DNA of 64,000 nucleotides from Nannocystis pusilla. GTDB lineage: Bacteria > Myxococcota_A > Polyangia > Nannocystales > Nannocystaceae. The notes under the pieces were generated by a model. It did no database searches, was not told the origin of the DNA, and saw nothing but the letters and a program-made list of their open reading frames with translations. The stretch is taken from contig NZ_JAIRAU010000027.1 of the NCBI RefSeq assembly GCF_020073745.1, positions 328,001-392,000 on the forward strand, given 5' to 3'. Every line of letters starts with the position of its first letter. Position 1 is the stretch's first letter. Position numbers and translations under genes: made by a program. Below are positions 35,368-43,209 of the stretch, in pieces.

Positions 35368-36753
35368 ATGTCCGTGTCTCCTGGCTTTCGTCACGTGTCC
35401 TTTGGTGCATGTTCGATCGCGCTCGTGCTGGCAGGCTGTTCGACGGCCGCGAGCGGCACGGGCGGCTCGACCGACGGCTTCACCGACGGCAACAACAGCA
35501 CCATCGATTCGACCGGCGCGCCGATCACGACGACGGTCGACTCGCCGACCTCCTCGGCCACCGTCGGGACGGCGGCGCCCACCACCGGCGACAGCGATAC
35601 GAGCACCACCGTGGCGACGCAGGGCGTCGACACCGACGACGGCGTCACGACGAGCACGGCCGGGCCGCAGACTACGACCGACGCGACCGCGAGCGACACC
35701 GAGGATACGAGCACGACGGGCGCGACGACCGACGACACCATGTCGACGTCGACCGAGCCGGTCGACGACGACGACGACGACGACGACAACGTGCCCGACG
35801 ACGGCGACAACTGCCCGGCCGACGCCAACGCGGGGCAGGAGGACGCCGACGGCGACGGCATGGGCGACGCGTGCGACGAGGACGACGACAACGACACGAT
35901 CCCCGACGACATGGACAACTGCCCGCTGGTGCCGAACCAGGACCAGAAGGACGGCGACGGCGACGGCGTCGGCGACGTCTGCGACGAGGACCTCGACAAC
36001 GACGGGATCCCCAACGCCGACGACCCGTTCGCCAACGACGGCGGCCTGCCCGGGGTGACGACGCCGTTCAAGATCTACGCCCACTCGTCCGGCAACCTGT
36101 ACACGGTCGACGTCAACGACCCGTACGCGGTGACGATGGTCAGCAACTTCAAGTTCCCCGCCGACGGCTGCGACCACTCGGTCACGGACGTGGCGATCGA
36201 CCGCTACGGGGTGCTGTACGCGGTCACGTTCGGCTGCGGCTACGTGGTCAACCCGCAGACGGCGCAGACGTACTACCTCGGCACGCTGCCGCAGAGCTTC
36301 AACGGCCTGACGATGATCCCGAAGGGCATCCTCGACCCGAACAAGGACGCGCTGGTCGGCATCGCCAACTCGGGCCAGTGGTACCGCCTGATCCTGCAGA
36401 ACGGGATGTTCAACATCCAGCAGATCGGCCAGTACGGCAACGGCTACTCGTCGGCCGGCGACGCGTTCTCGATCGAGGGCGTCGGCACCTTCGGCGCGGT
36501 CAACAAGGTGGGCGTCGGCGGGACGGTGATCGTCGAGGTCGACCCGGCCACCGGCGCGGTGATGAGCGAGCTGGCGACGCTCCCCGCGTACCCGGCGGTC
36601 TACGGCCTGGCCGGCTGGGAGGGGCTGATCCTCGCGTTCGAGTCGGGCGGGTACATGGTCCGCATCGACCCGGTGACGAAGGTCGTCACGCCGATCGAGG
36701 ACAAGAACATCACGTGGTGGGGCGCCGGCGTCGGCACCGTGATCCCGATGTGA
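35368..36753 (+). CDS. Lipoprotein with thrombospondin type 3 repeats and C-terminal propeller-like domain
   Basis: A 461-residue lipoprotein: signal peptide with lipobox LAGC (Cys24), a Thr-rich linker, then an Asp run and calcium-binding thrombospondin type 3 repeats (about 130-215; DGDNCPADANAGQEDADGDG, then DACDEDDDND and similar). The remainder (about 220-461) has repeated short strands with GxVxxxDP patterns (NLYTVDVNDPYAVTMVSNFK, TVIVEVDPATGAV), resembling YVTN-type beta-propeller blades. The ATG sits in a CATG repeat centre, and centres CCTG 35380, CGTG 35394 and CATG 35408 run through the signal peptide. A surface calcium-dependent binding protein is likely. Confidence 0.85.
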   Translation: MSVSPGFRHVSFGACSIALVLAGCSTAASGTGGSTDGFTDGNNSTIDSTGAPITTTVDSPTSSATVGTAAPTTGDSDTSTTVATQGVDTDDGVTTSTAGPQTTTDATASDTEDTSTTGATTDDTMSTSTEPVDDDDDDDDNVPDDGDNCPADANAGQEDADGDGMGDACDEDDDNDTIPDDMDNCPLVPNQDQKDGDGDGVGDVCDEDLDNDGIPNADDPFANDGGLPGVTTPFKIYAHSSGNLYTVDVNDPYAVTMVSNFKFPADGCDHSVTDVAIDRYGVLYAVTFGCGYVVNPQTAQTYYLGTLPQSFNGLTMIPKGILDPNKDALVGIANSGQWYRLILQNGMFNIQQIGQYGNGYSSAGDAFSIEGVGTFGAVNKVGVGGTVIVEVDPATGAVMSELATLPAYPAVYGLAGWEGLILAFESGGYMVRIDPVTKVVTPIEDKNITWWGAGVGTVIPM

Positions 36754-37036
36754 AGAGCAGGGCGAGGGCGGCCCAGCCGCCGGCCTCGCCCGCGCTGGCG
36801 CAGCCGCACGCCTCGTAGACCGGCGGCATCGTAGCGGTGTCGCCGGTGGCGTCGCTGTCGCCGGTGGTGCCGGTGGCGTCGGCGGTGCTCGCGTCGGCCG
36901 TGGTTCCGCTGCCCGAGGTGTCCGTGGTGGTCGGCGTGGTGGCCCACGCCGGCTCGACCTCGTCCGCGAGGGCGCCCGGGACGGCGACGGCGAGGGGCGC
37001 GAGGAGGACGACGGCGAGGGCGAGCGGACGGATCAT
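36710..37036 (-). CDS. Small MYXO-CTERM-type surface protein, 3' overlap with opposite gene
   Basis: A 108-residue protein: signal peptide (PLALAVVLLAPLAVAVPGALA), a Thr/Ala/Asp/Gly linker of about 50 residues, and a C-terminal sorting segment. The latter has ACGCASAGEAGG, a hydrophobic helix (WAALALLF) and an Arg cluster, as in MYXO-CTERM proteins that are cut and anchored on the myxobacterial surface. There is almost no globular domain between, so it may be a spacer or a carrier for glycosylation. Its last 44 bases overlap antisense to the end of the 35368 gene. ATG 37036 was chosen; the longer frame from 37096 disrupts the signal peptide. Confidence 0.65.
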   Translation of the reverse strand: MIRPLALAVVLLAPLAVAVPGALADEVEPAWATTPTTTDTSGSGTTADASTADATGTTGDSDATGDTATMPPVYEACGCASAGEAGGWAALALLFTSGSRCRRRRPTT

Positions 37037-37140
37037 GGCGCGAGGATAGGCGCGCGCGCGGCCGGCTGTCCACCGCGCGGCGAGACTTCGGGACATGTCT
37101 CAAGAGTCAGATGAATCGACGCGCCGGCGCAGCGGGTGGT

Positions 37141-38073
37141 TCAGGCCGGCTTGCGGATCGCCCAGTGGGCGTCGAGCGGGGCGTCGCACAGGCCGCTGTG
37201 GTGCGACTCGAAGTTGATGGCGTTGCGCTGGCCGAGCGCGGCGCTCTCGCCCTCGGACAGGGTGACGTCGGCGCCGGCGAGGCTGAACTGCAGGTCCCAC
37301 AGCTCGGCCGGCTGGCAGCAACCCATGCAGTCGCAGGTGTCGATGCTCTGCGGGGTGATCGTGAGCTCGGCGCTGCCGGCCTGGGTCGGGGTGAGGCCGT
37401 GGCCGGCGTGGTAGACGGCCGGTTCGCCGGGCGCGGCGAGGTCCCACACCGAGATGGCGACGAACTGACAGCCGCCGAAGCCCTCGGCGCGGTCGACGAC
37501 GATCCGCGGGCAGGCGGGCAGCAGCGGCAGCCAGGGGGCGGGCGCCTGGACGTTCAGCGTCCAGGGATCGGGGACGAGGCAGTTGTCGCCGCAGGCGCAG
37601 CCGTCGAGCTGCCAGACCGGGCCCTTCTGGTCGCTGATCCGGGTGCCGGTGAACTCGAGCGGGCCGCACGCGGCCGGCTTGCCCACGTGCACCAGCTCGG
37701 CCGCGACCGTCTCGCCCGCGACGCCGCAGACGCCGCTGCCGGTCGTGGTGTCGGAGGTGTCGGTGGTGGCCGGCTCGGTGGTGCTCGGCTCGGTCGCCGA
37801 CGGATCGGAGCTGACGGTCGGATCGCTGGTGACCGTGGCGGTGTCGCTCGCGGTGCCCGGCACGGTGGTGGTGCCGTCGGTGGCGGTCGCGGTGGTGATC
37901 GTGCTCGCGGTCGGGTCGGGCGCGGTGGTGGTCGGTGAGGGCGTGTTGCTGTCGGTGCCGGCGTCGGTGGCCGTGGACGTGGTGGTGTCGGCGGTCGTCA
38001 TGGCCGTGCTGTCGTCGGCGCACGCGACGGCCAGCGCGGCCAGCATGGGTAGGGCGAGTTCAAGGCGAGGCAT
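37141..38073 (-). CDS. Lipoprotein with Thr-rich linker and Cys-containing domain
   Basis: A 310-residue lipoprotein (LAVAC, Cys18; acidic DD follows). A Thr/Ser/Asp/Pro linker runs to about residue 110, followed by a domain of about 200 residues. The domain has four or more disulfide-capable cysteines (SGVCGVAGE, DGCACGDNC, TCDCMGCCQP) and strand-like segments (CRFVAISVWDLAA-like, AELWDLQFSLAGADVTL). Domain not recognised. The start codon lies in a CATG (38071) similar to repeat centres. The downstream gap at 37083-37111 holds one CATG unit (37094). Confidence 0.65.
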   Translation of the reverse strand: MPRLELALPMLAALAVACADDSTAMTTADTTTSTATDAGTDSNTPSPTTTAPDPTASTITTATATDGTTTVPGTASDTATVTSDPTVSSDPSATEPSTTEPATTDTSDTTTGSGVCGVAGETVAAELVHVGKPAACGPLEFTGTRISDQKGPVWQLDGCACGDNCLVPDPWTLNVQAPAPWLPLLPACPRIVVDRAEGFGGCQFVAISVWDLAAPGEPAVYHAGHGLTPTQAGSAELTITPQSIDTCDCMGCCQPAELWDLQFSLAGADVTLSEGESAALGQRNAINFESHHSGLCDAPLDAHWAIRKPA

Positions 38074-38219
38074 GTGCCAAGGGTAGCGAGTCCGGGCGCC
38101 GATGGCCCGTCCACGGCGCTGCTCCGGCGATCGAGAGCGGGGCACGTCCGCTCCGGACCGCGAGCCGGACGGCGCGCAGGCTCCGTGCATGGCCGGCGAC
38201 GGGCCGATCCGTCGCGCCG

Positions 38220-39131
38220 CTACGGGGCCTTCTCGCCGGCGTGGATCGCCAGTGGCAGGCGGTTCTCGGCCAGCGGGACAGGGCAGGTGGCGAAGGCCGT
38301 GAAGGCGCAGGGAGGGTTGTGCGCGCGGTTGAAGTCGAGCACGACCTCGTCGCCCTGCGGCGGCTCGGCGAGGAGGAAGCGGCCGCCGTGATAGGTCTCG
38401 TGGCCGCTGGTCCGGTCGCTGAAGACGAACAGCAGCGCGTCGCCGTCGGGGGCGTGCTCGAGGATCGGGGTCAGGCGGTGCTCGCGACCGGCGATCGTGA
38501 AGACGGCGACGCCGGGGACCTCGGCGGGCTGCACGGTGCCGAGGACGGTCGGGTGCTCGATGGTCCGCGGGGTCGCGAGCGGCTCGAAGCGGGCGCGGAT
38601 CACCCAGGCCGGATCGAGGGCGAAGGTGGCGATGCCGGCGAACTCGCGCCGCTCCTCGGAGGCGCTGTCGTAGAGCCGCAGGCCGAGGCGAGCGCCGCGG
38701 GCGATGATCAGGAAGGTGAAGCGATCGCCGAGCTCGACGCGGTCGGCCGGCTGGGCCGCGTCGAGGTCGGAGCGCAGCACGAGGTCGGTGACCGGCTGGC
38801 CGCGCACGCGGGCGTCGACGCTGGCGGCGACGCGCAGGCGCACCTGCCGGTCGGCGAGGGTGAGGGTGCCGACCGCCGGCGGGGCGCCCTCGGGGAAGAC
38901 GATGTCGGCGGCCGGATCGGCGCCGAGGCGGTAGTCGCCGTCCTGCAGCCAGTAGAGCCCGGCCAGCGCGAGCCAGCCCTGGGGGGCCCGCAAGGCCGCG
39001 ATCCGCTCGGCGTGCCAGCGGGCGTGCTCGGCCGCGTAGGCCGGCTCGACCACCGCGAGCGGCGCGGGGTGCCGGTGGCATGCGGCGGCGGCGATCAGCG
39101 CGAGGCTGATGTCTCGAAGAACATGTCGCAT
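38220..39131 (-). CDS. DUF1684-family lipoprotein
   Basis: A 303-residue protein matching DUF1684. The diagnostic blocks are near the C-terminus: LLFVFSDRTSGHETYHGGRF, VVLDFNRAHNPPCAFTAFAT and CPVPLAENRLPLAIHAGEK. The N-terminal third has LRAPQGWLALAGLYWLQDGD. A lipoprotein signal (ALIAAAAC, Cys18) places it in the envelope. The family is widespread and of unknown activity. The 5' end overlaps a repeat unit (GATG 39108, CATG 39122). Confidence 0.9.
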   Translation of the reverse strand: MRHVLRDISLALIAAAACHRHPAPLAVVEPAYAAEHARWHAERIAALRAPQGWLALAGLYWLQDGDYRLGADPAADIVFPEGAPPAVGTLTLADRQVRLRVAASVDARVRGQPVTDLVLRSDLDAAQPADRVELGDRFTFLIIARGARLGLRLYDSASEERREFAGIATFALDPAWVIRARFEPLATPRTIEHPTVLGTVQPAEVPGVAVFTIAGREHRLTPILEHAPDGDALLFVFSDRTSGHETYHGGRFLLAEPPQGDEVVLDFNRAHNPPCAFTAFATCPVPLAENRLPLAIHAGEKAP

Positions 39132-39191
39132 GGGTCAGGAGCCACGGGGAGCGCGGATGGCTGGCGCGGAGGACATGTCTTCAAGGTCAGA
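39108..39191. repeat. 14-bp-periodic array at the 38220 start and Omp85 3' end
   Basis: GATG 39108, CATG 39122, CAGG 39136 form one phase; GCTG 39160, CATG 39174, CAGA 39188 another, shifted by 10 bases. It joins the start of the DUF1684 gene to the stop of the upstream Omp85 gene on the same strand. Confidence 0.65.
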
Positions 39192-42100
39192 AGGTGATGC
39201 CGACGTCGAAGATGAAGCGGCCGTTGCGGTCGTCGATCGGCTTGACGTTGCCGGGGGCGATCGAGTTGGGCAGGAGGATCGCGTAGCCGAGCGCGAGGGT
39301 GACCAGCTTGATGTCCCACTTGATGAAGTTGATGCCGACGCTGCGGCGGAAGTCGCGGGCGAACTGCACCTGCGACCACTTCTGGGCCAGGATGCCGAAG
39401 TCGAAGAACAGCGAGTGGTGGATCTTGCCGCCGAGGAAGTCGGTGAGGGAGGTGACCTGGAGGGCGATGCTGGCGAGGGCGCGGATGTGGCCGCCCTGGG
39501 CGGTATAGTGGAGGCGCTTGAAGCCGTCGCCGGTGTCGATCTCCTCGATGTCGACGAGCATGGTCTCGGGGAAGATGCCGCGCAGACCGAGGTCGGAGGT
39601 GCCGCCGCCCCAGTAGCGCCAGATCTCCGGCACGCCGTCGGCCCCGCGCTCGCCTCGCAGGCCGCGCAGGCCGGGCAGCGGGATGGCGTGGCCGTAGCGC
39701 AGGGCGTAGCGGAAGCTGAGGCGGTTGTTGGTGCGCGGGATCGGGATGAACTGCTGGTACGCCAGGTCGGCGCGGAGGAACCAGTCCTGGCCGCCGAAGT
39801 AGGGCGAGGCGAAGCGGAGGTCGCCCTGGATGATGATGCCCTTCTCGGGGTTCGAGGGGTTCTCGGTGTTGTTGTAGGTGAAGCCGGCCGTGAGCGCGCC
39901 GGTGCGGTCGGAGACGATGGCGTCGCGGCGGTTGACGACCTCGGGGATGCCGAGGTCGGTCATGGGGGTGAACGCCGGCTTGGCGACGTCCTGCGAGATG
40001 TTGCTCTTCTGGATCAGGTAGCCGACGTAGAGCTGGAGCTCGCGGCTGCGGCTGTAGCTGAGGGTGATGTTGCCGACGGCGAGCTCGATCGGGCCGCGCG
40101 CCGGGGTGACGCGGTACTGGTACTGGCCGTTGATCTCGAGCGTGAGCGGGGTGGCGAAGATCCGCGGGCGCGCCAGGCGGCCGCGGACGCTGCGCTCGTA
40201 GCAGCTCTGGCCCGCGCAGTCGCCGAGGAACGGGACGTTGGAGGAGAAGCGCTTGGTGTCGAAGCCGTAGTGGCCGAGGACGTCGAAGTCCCACGCGGTG
40301 CCGAACACGTTGGGGAACTCGGGGTGGAGGAACACGTAGAACGGGTCGAGGGTGGCGAGGCCGACGCCGCCCTGCAGCTTGACCGAGACGTCCTTCGACT
40401 CGCGCATCTCGAGCACCTGGTGGACGGTGCAGCGCTCGGCGGGGTCGTCGTCGAGGTCGCAGCCGGTCGGGTAGGCGGTGAGCTCGGTGCTCTCGGCGAC
40501 GTCGAGGCCGTCGACGTTGGCGCGCGACTCGTCGGCGCGAGCGCGCGAGTAGACGCCGCCGGCCTTGTGGGCGAACTGGCGCCGCAAGATCCACCCGTGG
40601 GTCTTGAAGTTGCCGCGGATGACGGTGTCGCCGAACACGCCGGGCCGGCCCTCGTAGACGCTGATCTGGGTCCCGACCTCGACGGCGGTGCCGCTCGGGT
40701 GGGCCTGGCACAGGCCGATCTCGGGGTCGACGAGGCGCCTGGCGTTCGGGACAGGTTTGACCTCCTTCGTGCGCGGGTCGGTGTACAGCCAGTGCAGCTC
40801 GGCGTCGGCGACGGGGAAGCCGTCGTTGCGGTAGTTGTCGATGATGCCCTGCTCGGCGTCGCGGTCGAGCGAGATGGTGAGCGGGATGTTGCCGGGGCGG
40901 TCGTCGCCCTTGCGGCGCAGGGCGGTGCCGCGGAGCATGCGGGTCGCGCCCCACTCGCCGCGGTCGTTGTGCGGCAGGCCCTCGACCTCGCGGTCGCCGG
41001 GGATCATGGTCTCGAGGTAGCGGACGACCTCGGGCTGGCGCGAGGTGAACACCCGCGGGCCCGGCTCGACGGTGACGCGCACGTACAGCTCGGCGCGCTG
41101 GAGCTTGAGCAGCGAGGCGAGGCCGTCGGCGTCGAGGTCGCGGGTGGCCCACGCGGGCCAGGGGTCGCGGCGCAGGATGGTGTCGACGTCGACCTCGGCG
41201 TACTGGCCCTTCTTGTCGAGGCCGTCGGGCCAGAAAGCGACGCGCACGCTGCCGGTGGCGCACAGGTAGCCGGCGTCGGCGAACCGGGCGAGCAGGGCCG
41301 AGAGGTGGTCGACGACGCCGGCCTCGGTGAAGGTGCCGGGGGCCCGCAGGACGCGCTCGTCGGCGAACTCGCGCTCGATCCGCTCGCGCACGCCGCGGGG
41401 CACGCCGCGGCCGACGCGGAGGTCGAGCTTCTTCATGCGCACGACCGGGCCCTCCTTGACCTGGAAGGTCAACGAGCCGGGAGCGGTGCTGCCGAACTCG
41501 TCGTAGCGGCCCTTGACCTCGGCGAGCAGGAAGCCCTTGGTCTGGTAGAAGGAGCGCAGGTTGGCGGCCTCGCGCAGGGCCGTCTGGGCGCTCGGGGCCT
41601 CGCGGCGGGAGAACAGCTGCAGCTCGCTGCGCAGGCGCTGGTCGGTGTAGCTGCGGTTGCCGATGAACGAGGTCTTGACGCCGCGGCCGAGGTCGACGGT
41701 GACCTTGAGCGGCAGCCTGCCGGTCTTCGGGATGTCCTCGGGCTTGAGGTCGTCGAAGCTGGTGTCGATCTGGATCTGCGGGTACGGGAGGGTCAGCTGC
41801 GAGACGGCGGTCTGGCGCACCAGGCTGTCGCGCGGCTCGGCGTACTGGCGCTCGGTCCGATCCTTGCTGTCGTCGATGCGCTCGCGGGTGATCCGCGCCG
41901 GGAACGGGGTCGCCTTGACGCGCGGCCAGAAGGCGCGCCGGATCCACCGCTTGTCGGCCTCGGGCATGTTGCCGACGATCTCCATCTGCCGCAGCGGGAC
42001 GCGGAAGGCCGGGCCCTTGTCGAGGTAGACGTAGAGGTCGACCTCGTCGCGCGCGCGCCCGCAGGCCAGCGACAGCGAGGCGCGGCCGCGCAGGTAGCCC

Positions 42101-43209
42101 TTGTCGTAGAGGTAGCGGCGCAGGCGCTCGGTCTCGTCGCGCTCCCACTGCATGCAGGCGGCGTCGCCGGGCTCGCACGGCGAGGGGTGGACCTCGGCCC
42201 GCCGCAGCTGCCGGGGCCCCATGCAGCGGCCGCGGGCCAGCGCGCCCGGGCGCGAGTTGATGCTGAGCTCGCGCTGGACCTCCGTCTTGGACAGCGGCAG
42301 GTGGCCGCGGATCCGCACGCGGCGGATGCTCTGGCCGGGGTCGACGCGGATCGTCAGCTGACCGGCGCCCTCGGGCTCGAACTGGGCGCGGTAGCCTAGC
42401 TGCTGCAGCTGGGCGCTGATGGCGGCCGGGAGCAGGTAGGTGCCGCGGCCGAGGTCGAGGATCTTGCGCAGGCGGACGCCGTCGTCGCCGCTGAGGAACT
42501 CGCCGACGACGCGCACGCGCTCGACGCCGCCGAACACGACGCCGCGGTCCTCGCCCTCGAGCACGGTCCGCACGGTCAGCTCGACCTCGTCGGCGCCCTT
42601 GGGCTCGAGGACGATGAGGTAGCCGCCCTCGTCGGCGGTGTGCTCGAGCTGGTAGTAGAGCAGGGCGTGGTCCTTGCCCGTCAGCCGCACGGCGCAGATC
42701 GTGCCGCGGATGCTGGTCTCGCGCTCGCGCGGGCCGACGGTGAAGCCGCCGGCGTCGCGCAGGTTGTCGATCGCGTTGTCGATGAGGACCAGCGGGTCGG
42801 CGGCGCCGTCGAAGCGGGCGCAGGTGTCGCCGGTGGAGGTGCTGATCGGCGGCGCGGTGCCGACCGGGACCTCGTCGGTGGTGGTCGGCGCCGCCAGCCC
42901 GCTGTCCTCGGCCGGCGGCGGCTCCGGCTCGGCCTCCTTCGCCGGCACGTCGTCGATGCCGGCCGGGGCGGCGGGCTCGGCGGGCTCGGCGGGTTCGTCC
43001 TGGATGTCCTCGGGAGCAGGTTCTTCGGTACCTGTCCCGAAGAGACTGCCCTTGGGGGCAGGGTCGATGGGACCTGGCGCGGAGTTACTGGCTTTCGGGG
43101 CAGGTGCGAGGGCGTCGACGCGCGCCGGCCACAGCGCGGCGAGGGCGAGGGCGAGGGCGAGGCGGCGCGGGGCGCGGCGCTCAGCGCAGGCTGGGAAGCT
43201 GGTATTCAA
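39187..43209 (-). CDS. BamA/TamA-family (Omp85) outer-membrane protein
   Basis: A 1340-residue protein, far larger than E. coli TamA (577). A signal peptide (RRLALALALAALWPARVDAL) is followed by a Pro/Ala/Glu-rich region (about 30-100) that contains the 14-bp repeat. Several POTRA-like domains follow (for example LPLSKTEVQRELSINSRPGA, VKEGPVVRMKKLDLRVGRGV). The C-terminal third, from about residue 850, has aromatic-alternating strands typical of a 16-stranded Omp85 barrel, ending in IFDVGITF with the required terminal Phe. TTG 43209 is the only start that keeps the signal peptide and overlaps the tamB stop by 29 bases. With TamB it should form the translocation and assembly module that links inner and outer membranes. 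Confidence 0.85.
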   Translation of the reverse strand: MNTSFPACAERRAPRRLALALALAALWPARVDALAPAPKASNSAPGPIDPAPKGSLFGTGTEEPAPEDIQDEPAEPAEPAAPAGIDDVPAKEAEPEPPPAEDSGLAAPTTTDEVPVGTAPPISTSTGDTCARFDGAADPLVLIDNAIDNLRDAGGFTVGPRERETSIRGTICAVRLTGKDHALLYYQLEHTADEGGYLIVLEPKGADEVELTVRTVLEGEDRGVVFGGVERVRVVGEFLSGDDGVRLRKILDLGRGTYLLPAAISAQLQQLGYRAQFEPEGAGQLTIRVDPGQSIRRVRIRGHLPLSKTEVQRELSINSRPGALARGRCMGPRQLRRAEVHPSPCEPGDAACMQWERDETERLRRYLYDKGYLRGRASLSLACGRARDEVDLYVYLDKGPAFRVPLRQMEIVGNMPEADKRWIRRAFWPRVKATPFPARITRERIDDSKDRTERQYAEPRDSLVRQTAVSQLTLPYPQIQIDTSFDDLKPEDIPKTGRLPLKVTVDLGRGVKTSFIGNRSYTDQRLRSELQLFSRREAPSAQTALREAANLRSFYQTKGFLLAEVKGRYDEFGSTAPGSLTFQVKEGPVVRMKKLDLRVGRGVPRGVRERIEREFADERVLRAPGTFTEAGVVDHLSALLARFADAGYLCATGSVRVAFWPDGLDKKGQYAEVDVDTILRRDPWPAWATRDLDADGLASLLKLQRAELYVRVTVEPGPRVFTSRQPEVVRYLETMIPGDREVEGLPHNDRGEWGATRMLRGTALRRKGDDRPGNIPLTISLDRDAEQGIIDNYRNDGFPVADAELHWLYTDPRTKEVKPVPNARRLVDPEIGLCQAHPSGTAVEVGTQISVYEGRPGVFGDTVIRGNFKTHGWILRRQFAHKAGGVYSRARADESRANVDGLDVAESTELTAYPTGCDLDDDPAERCTVHQVLEMRESKDVSVKLQGGVGLATLDPFYVFLHPEFPNVFGTAWDFDVLGHYGFDTKRFSSNVPFLGDCAGQSCYERSVRGRLARPRIFATPLTLEINGQYQYRVTPARGPIELAVGNITLSYSRSRELQLYVGYLIQKSNISQDVAKPAFTPMTDLGIPEVVNRRDAIVSDRTGALTAGFTYNNTENPSNPEKGIIIQGDLRFASPYFGGQDWFLRADLAYQQFIPIPRTNNRLSFRYALRYGHAIPLPGLRGLRGERGADGVPEIWRYWGGGTSDLGLRGIFPETMLVDIEEIDTGDGFKRLHYTAQGGHIRALASIALQVTSLTDFLGGKIHHSLFFDFGILAQKWSQVQFARDFRRSVGINFIKWDIKLVTLALGYAILLPNSIAPGNVKPIDDRNGRFIFDVGITF
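43003..43104. repeat. 14-bp-periodic array in the Omp85 N-terminal linker, 8 units
   Basis: Centres GATG 43003, CAGG 43017, CCTG 43031, ACTG 43045, CAGG 43059, CCTG 43073, ACTG 43087, CAGG 43101, each 14 apart. The CAGG/CCTG/ACTG order repeats every 42 bp, so the centre type follows codon phase. The peptide shows a 14-residue period around PAPK/PAPE. Unit TGCCCTTGGGGGCA is a near-perfect hairpin. Confidence 0.85.
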
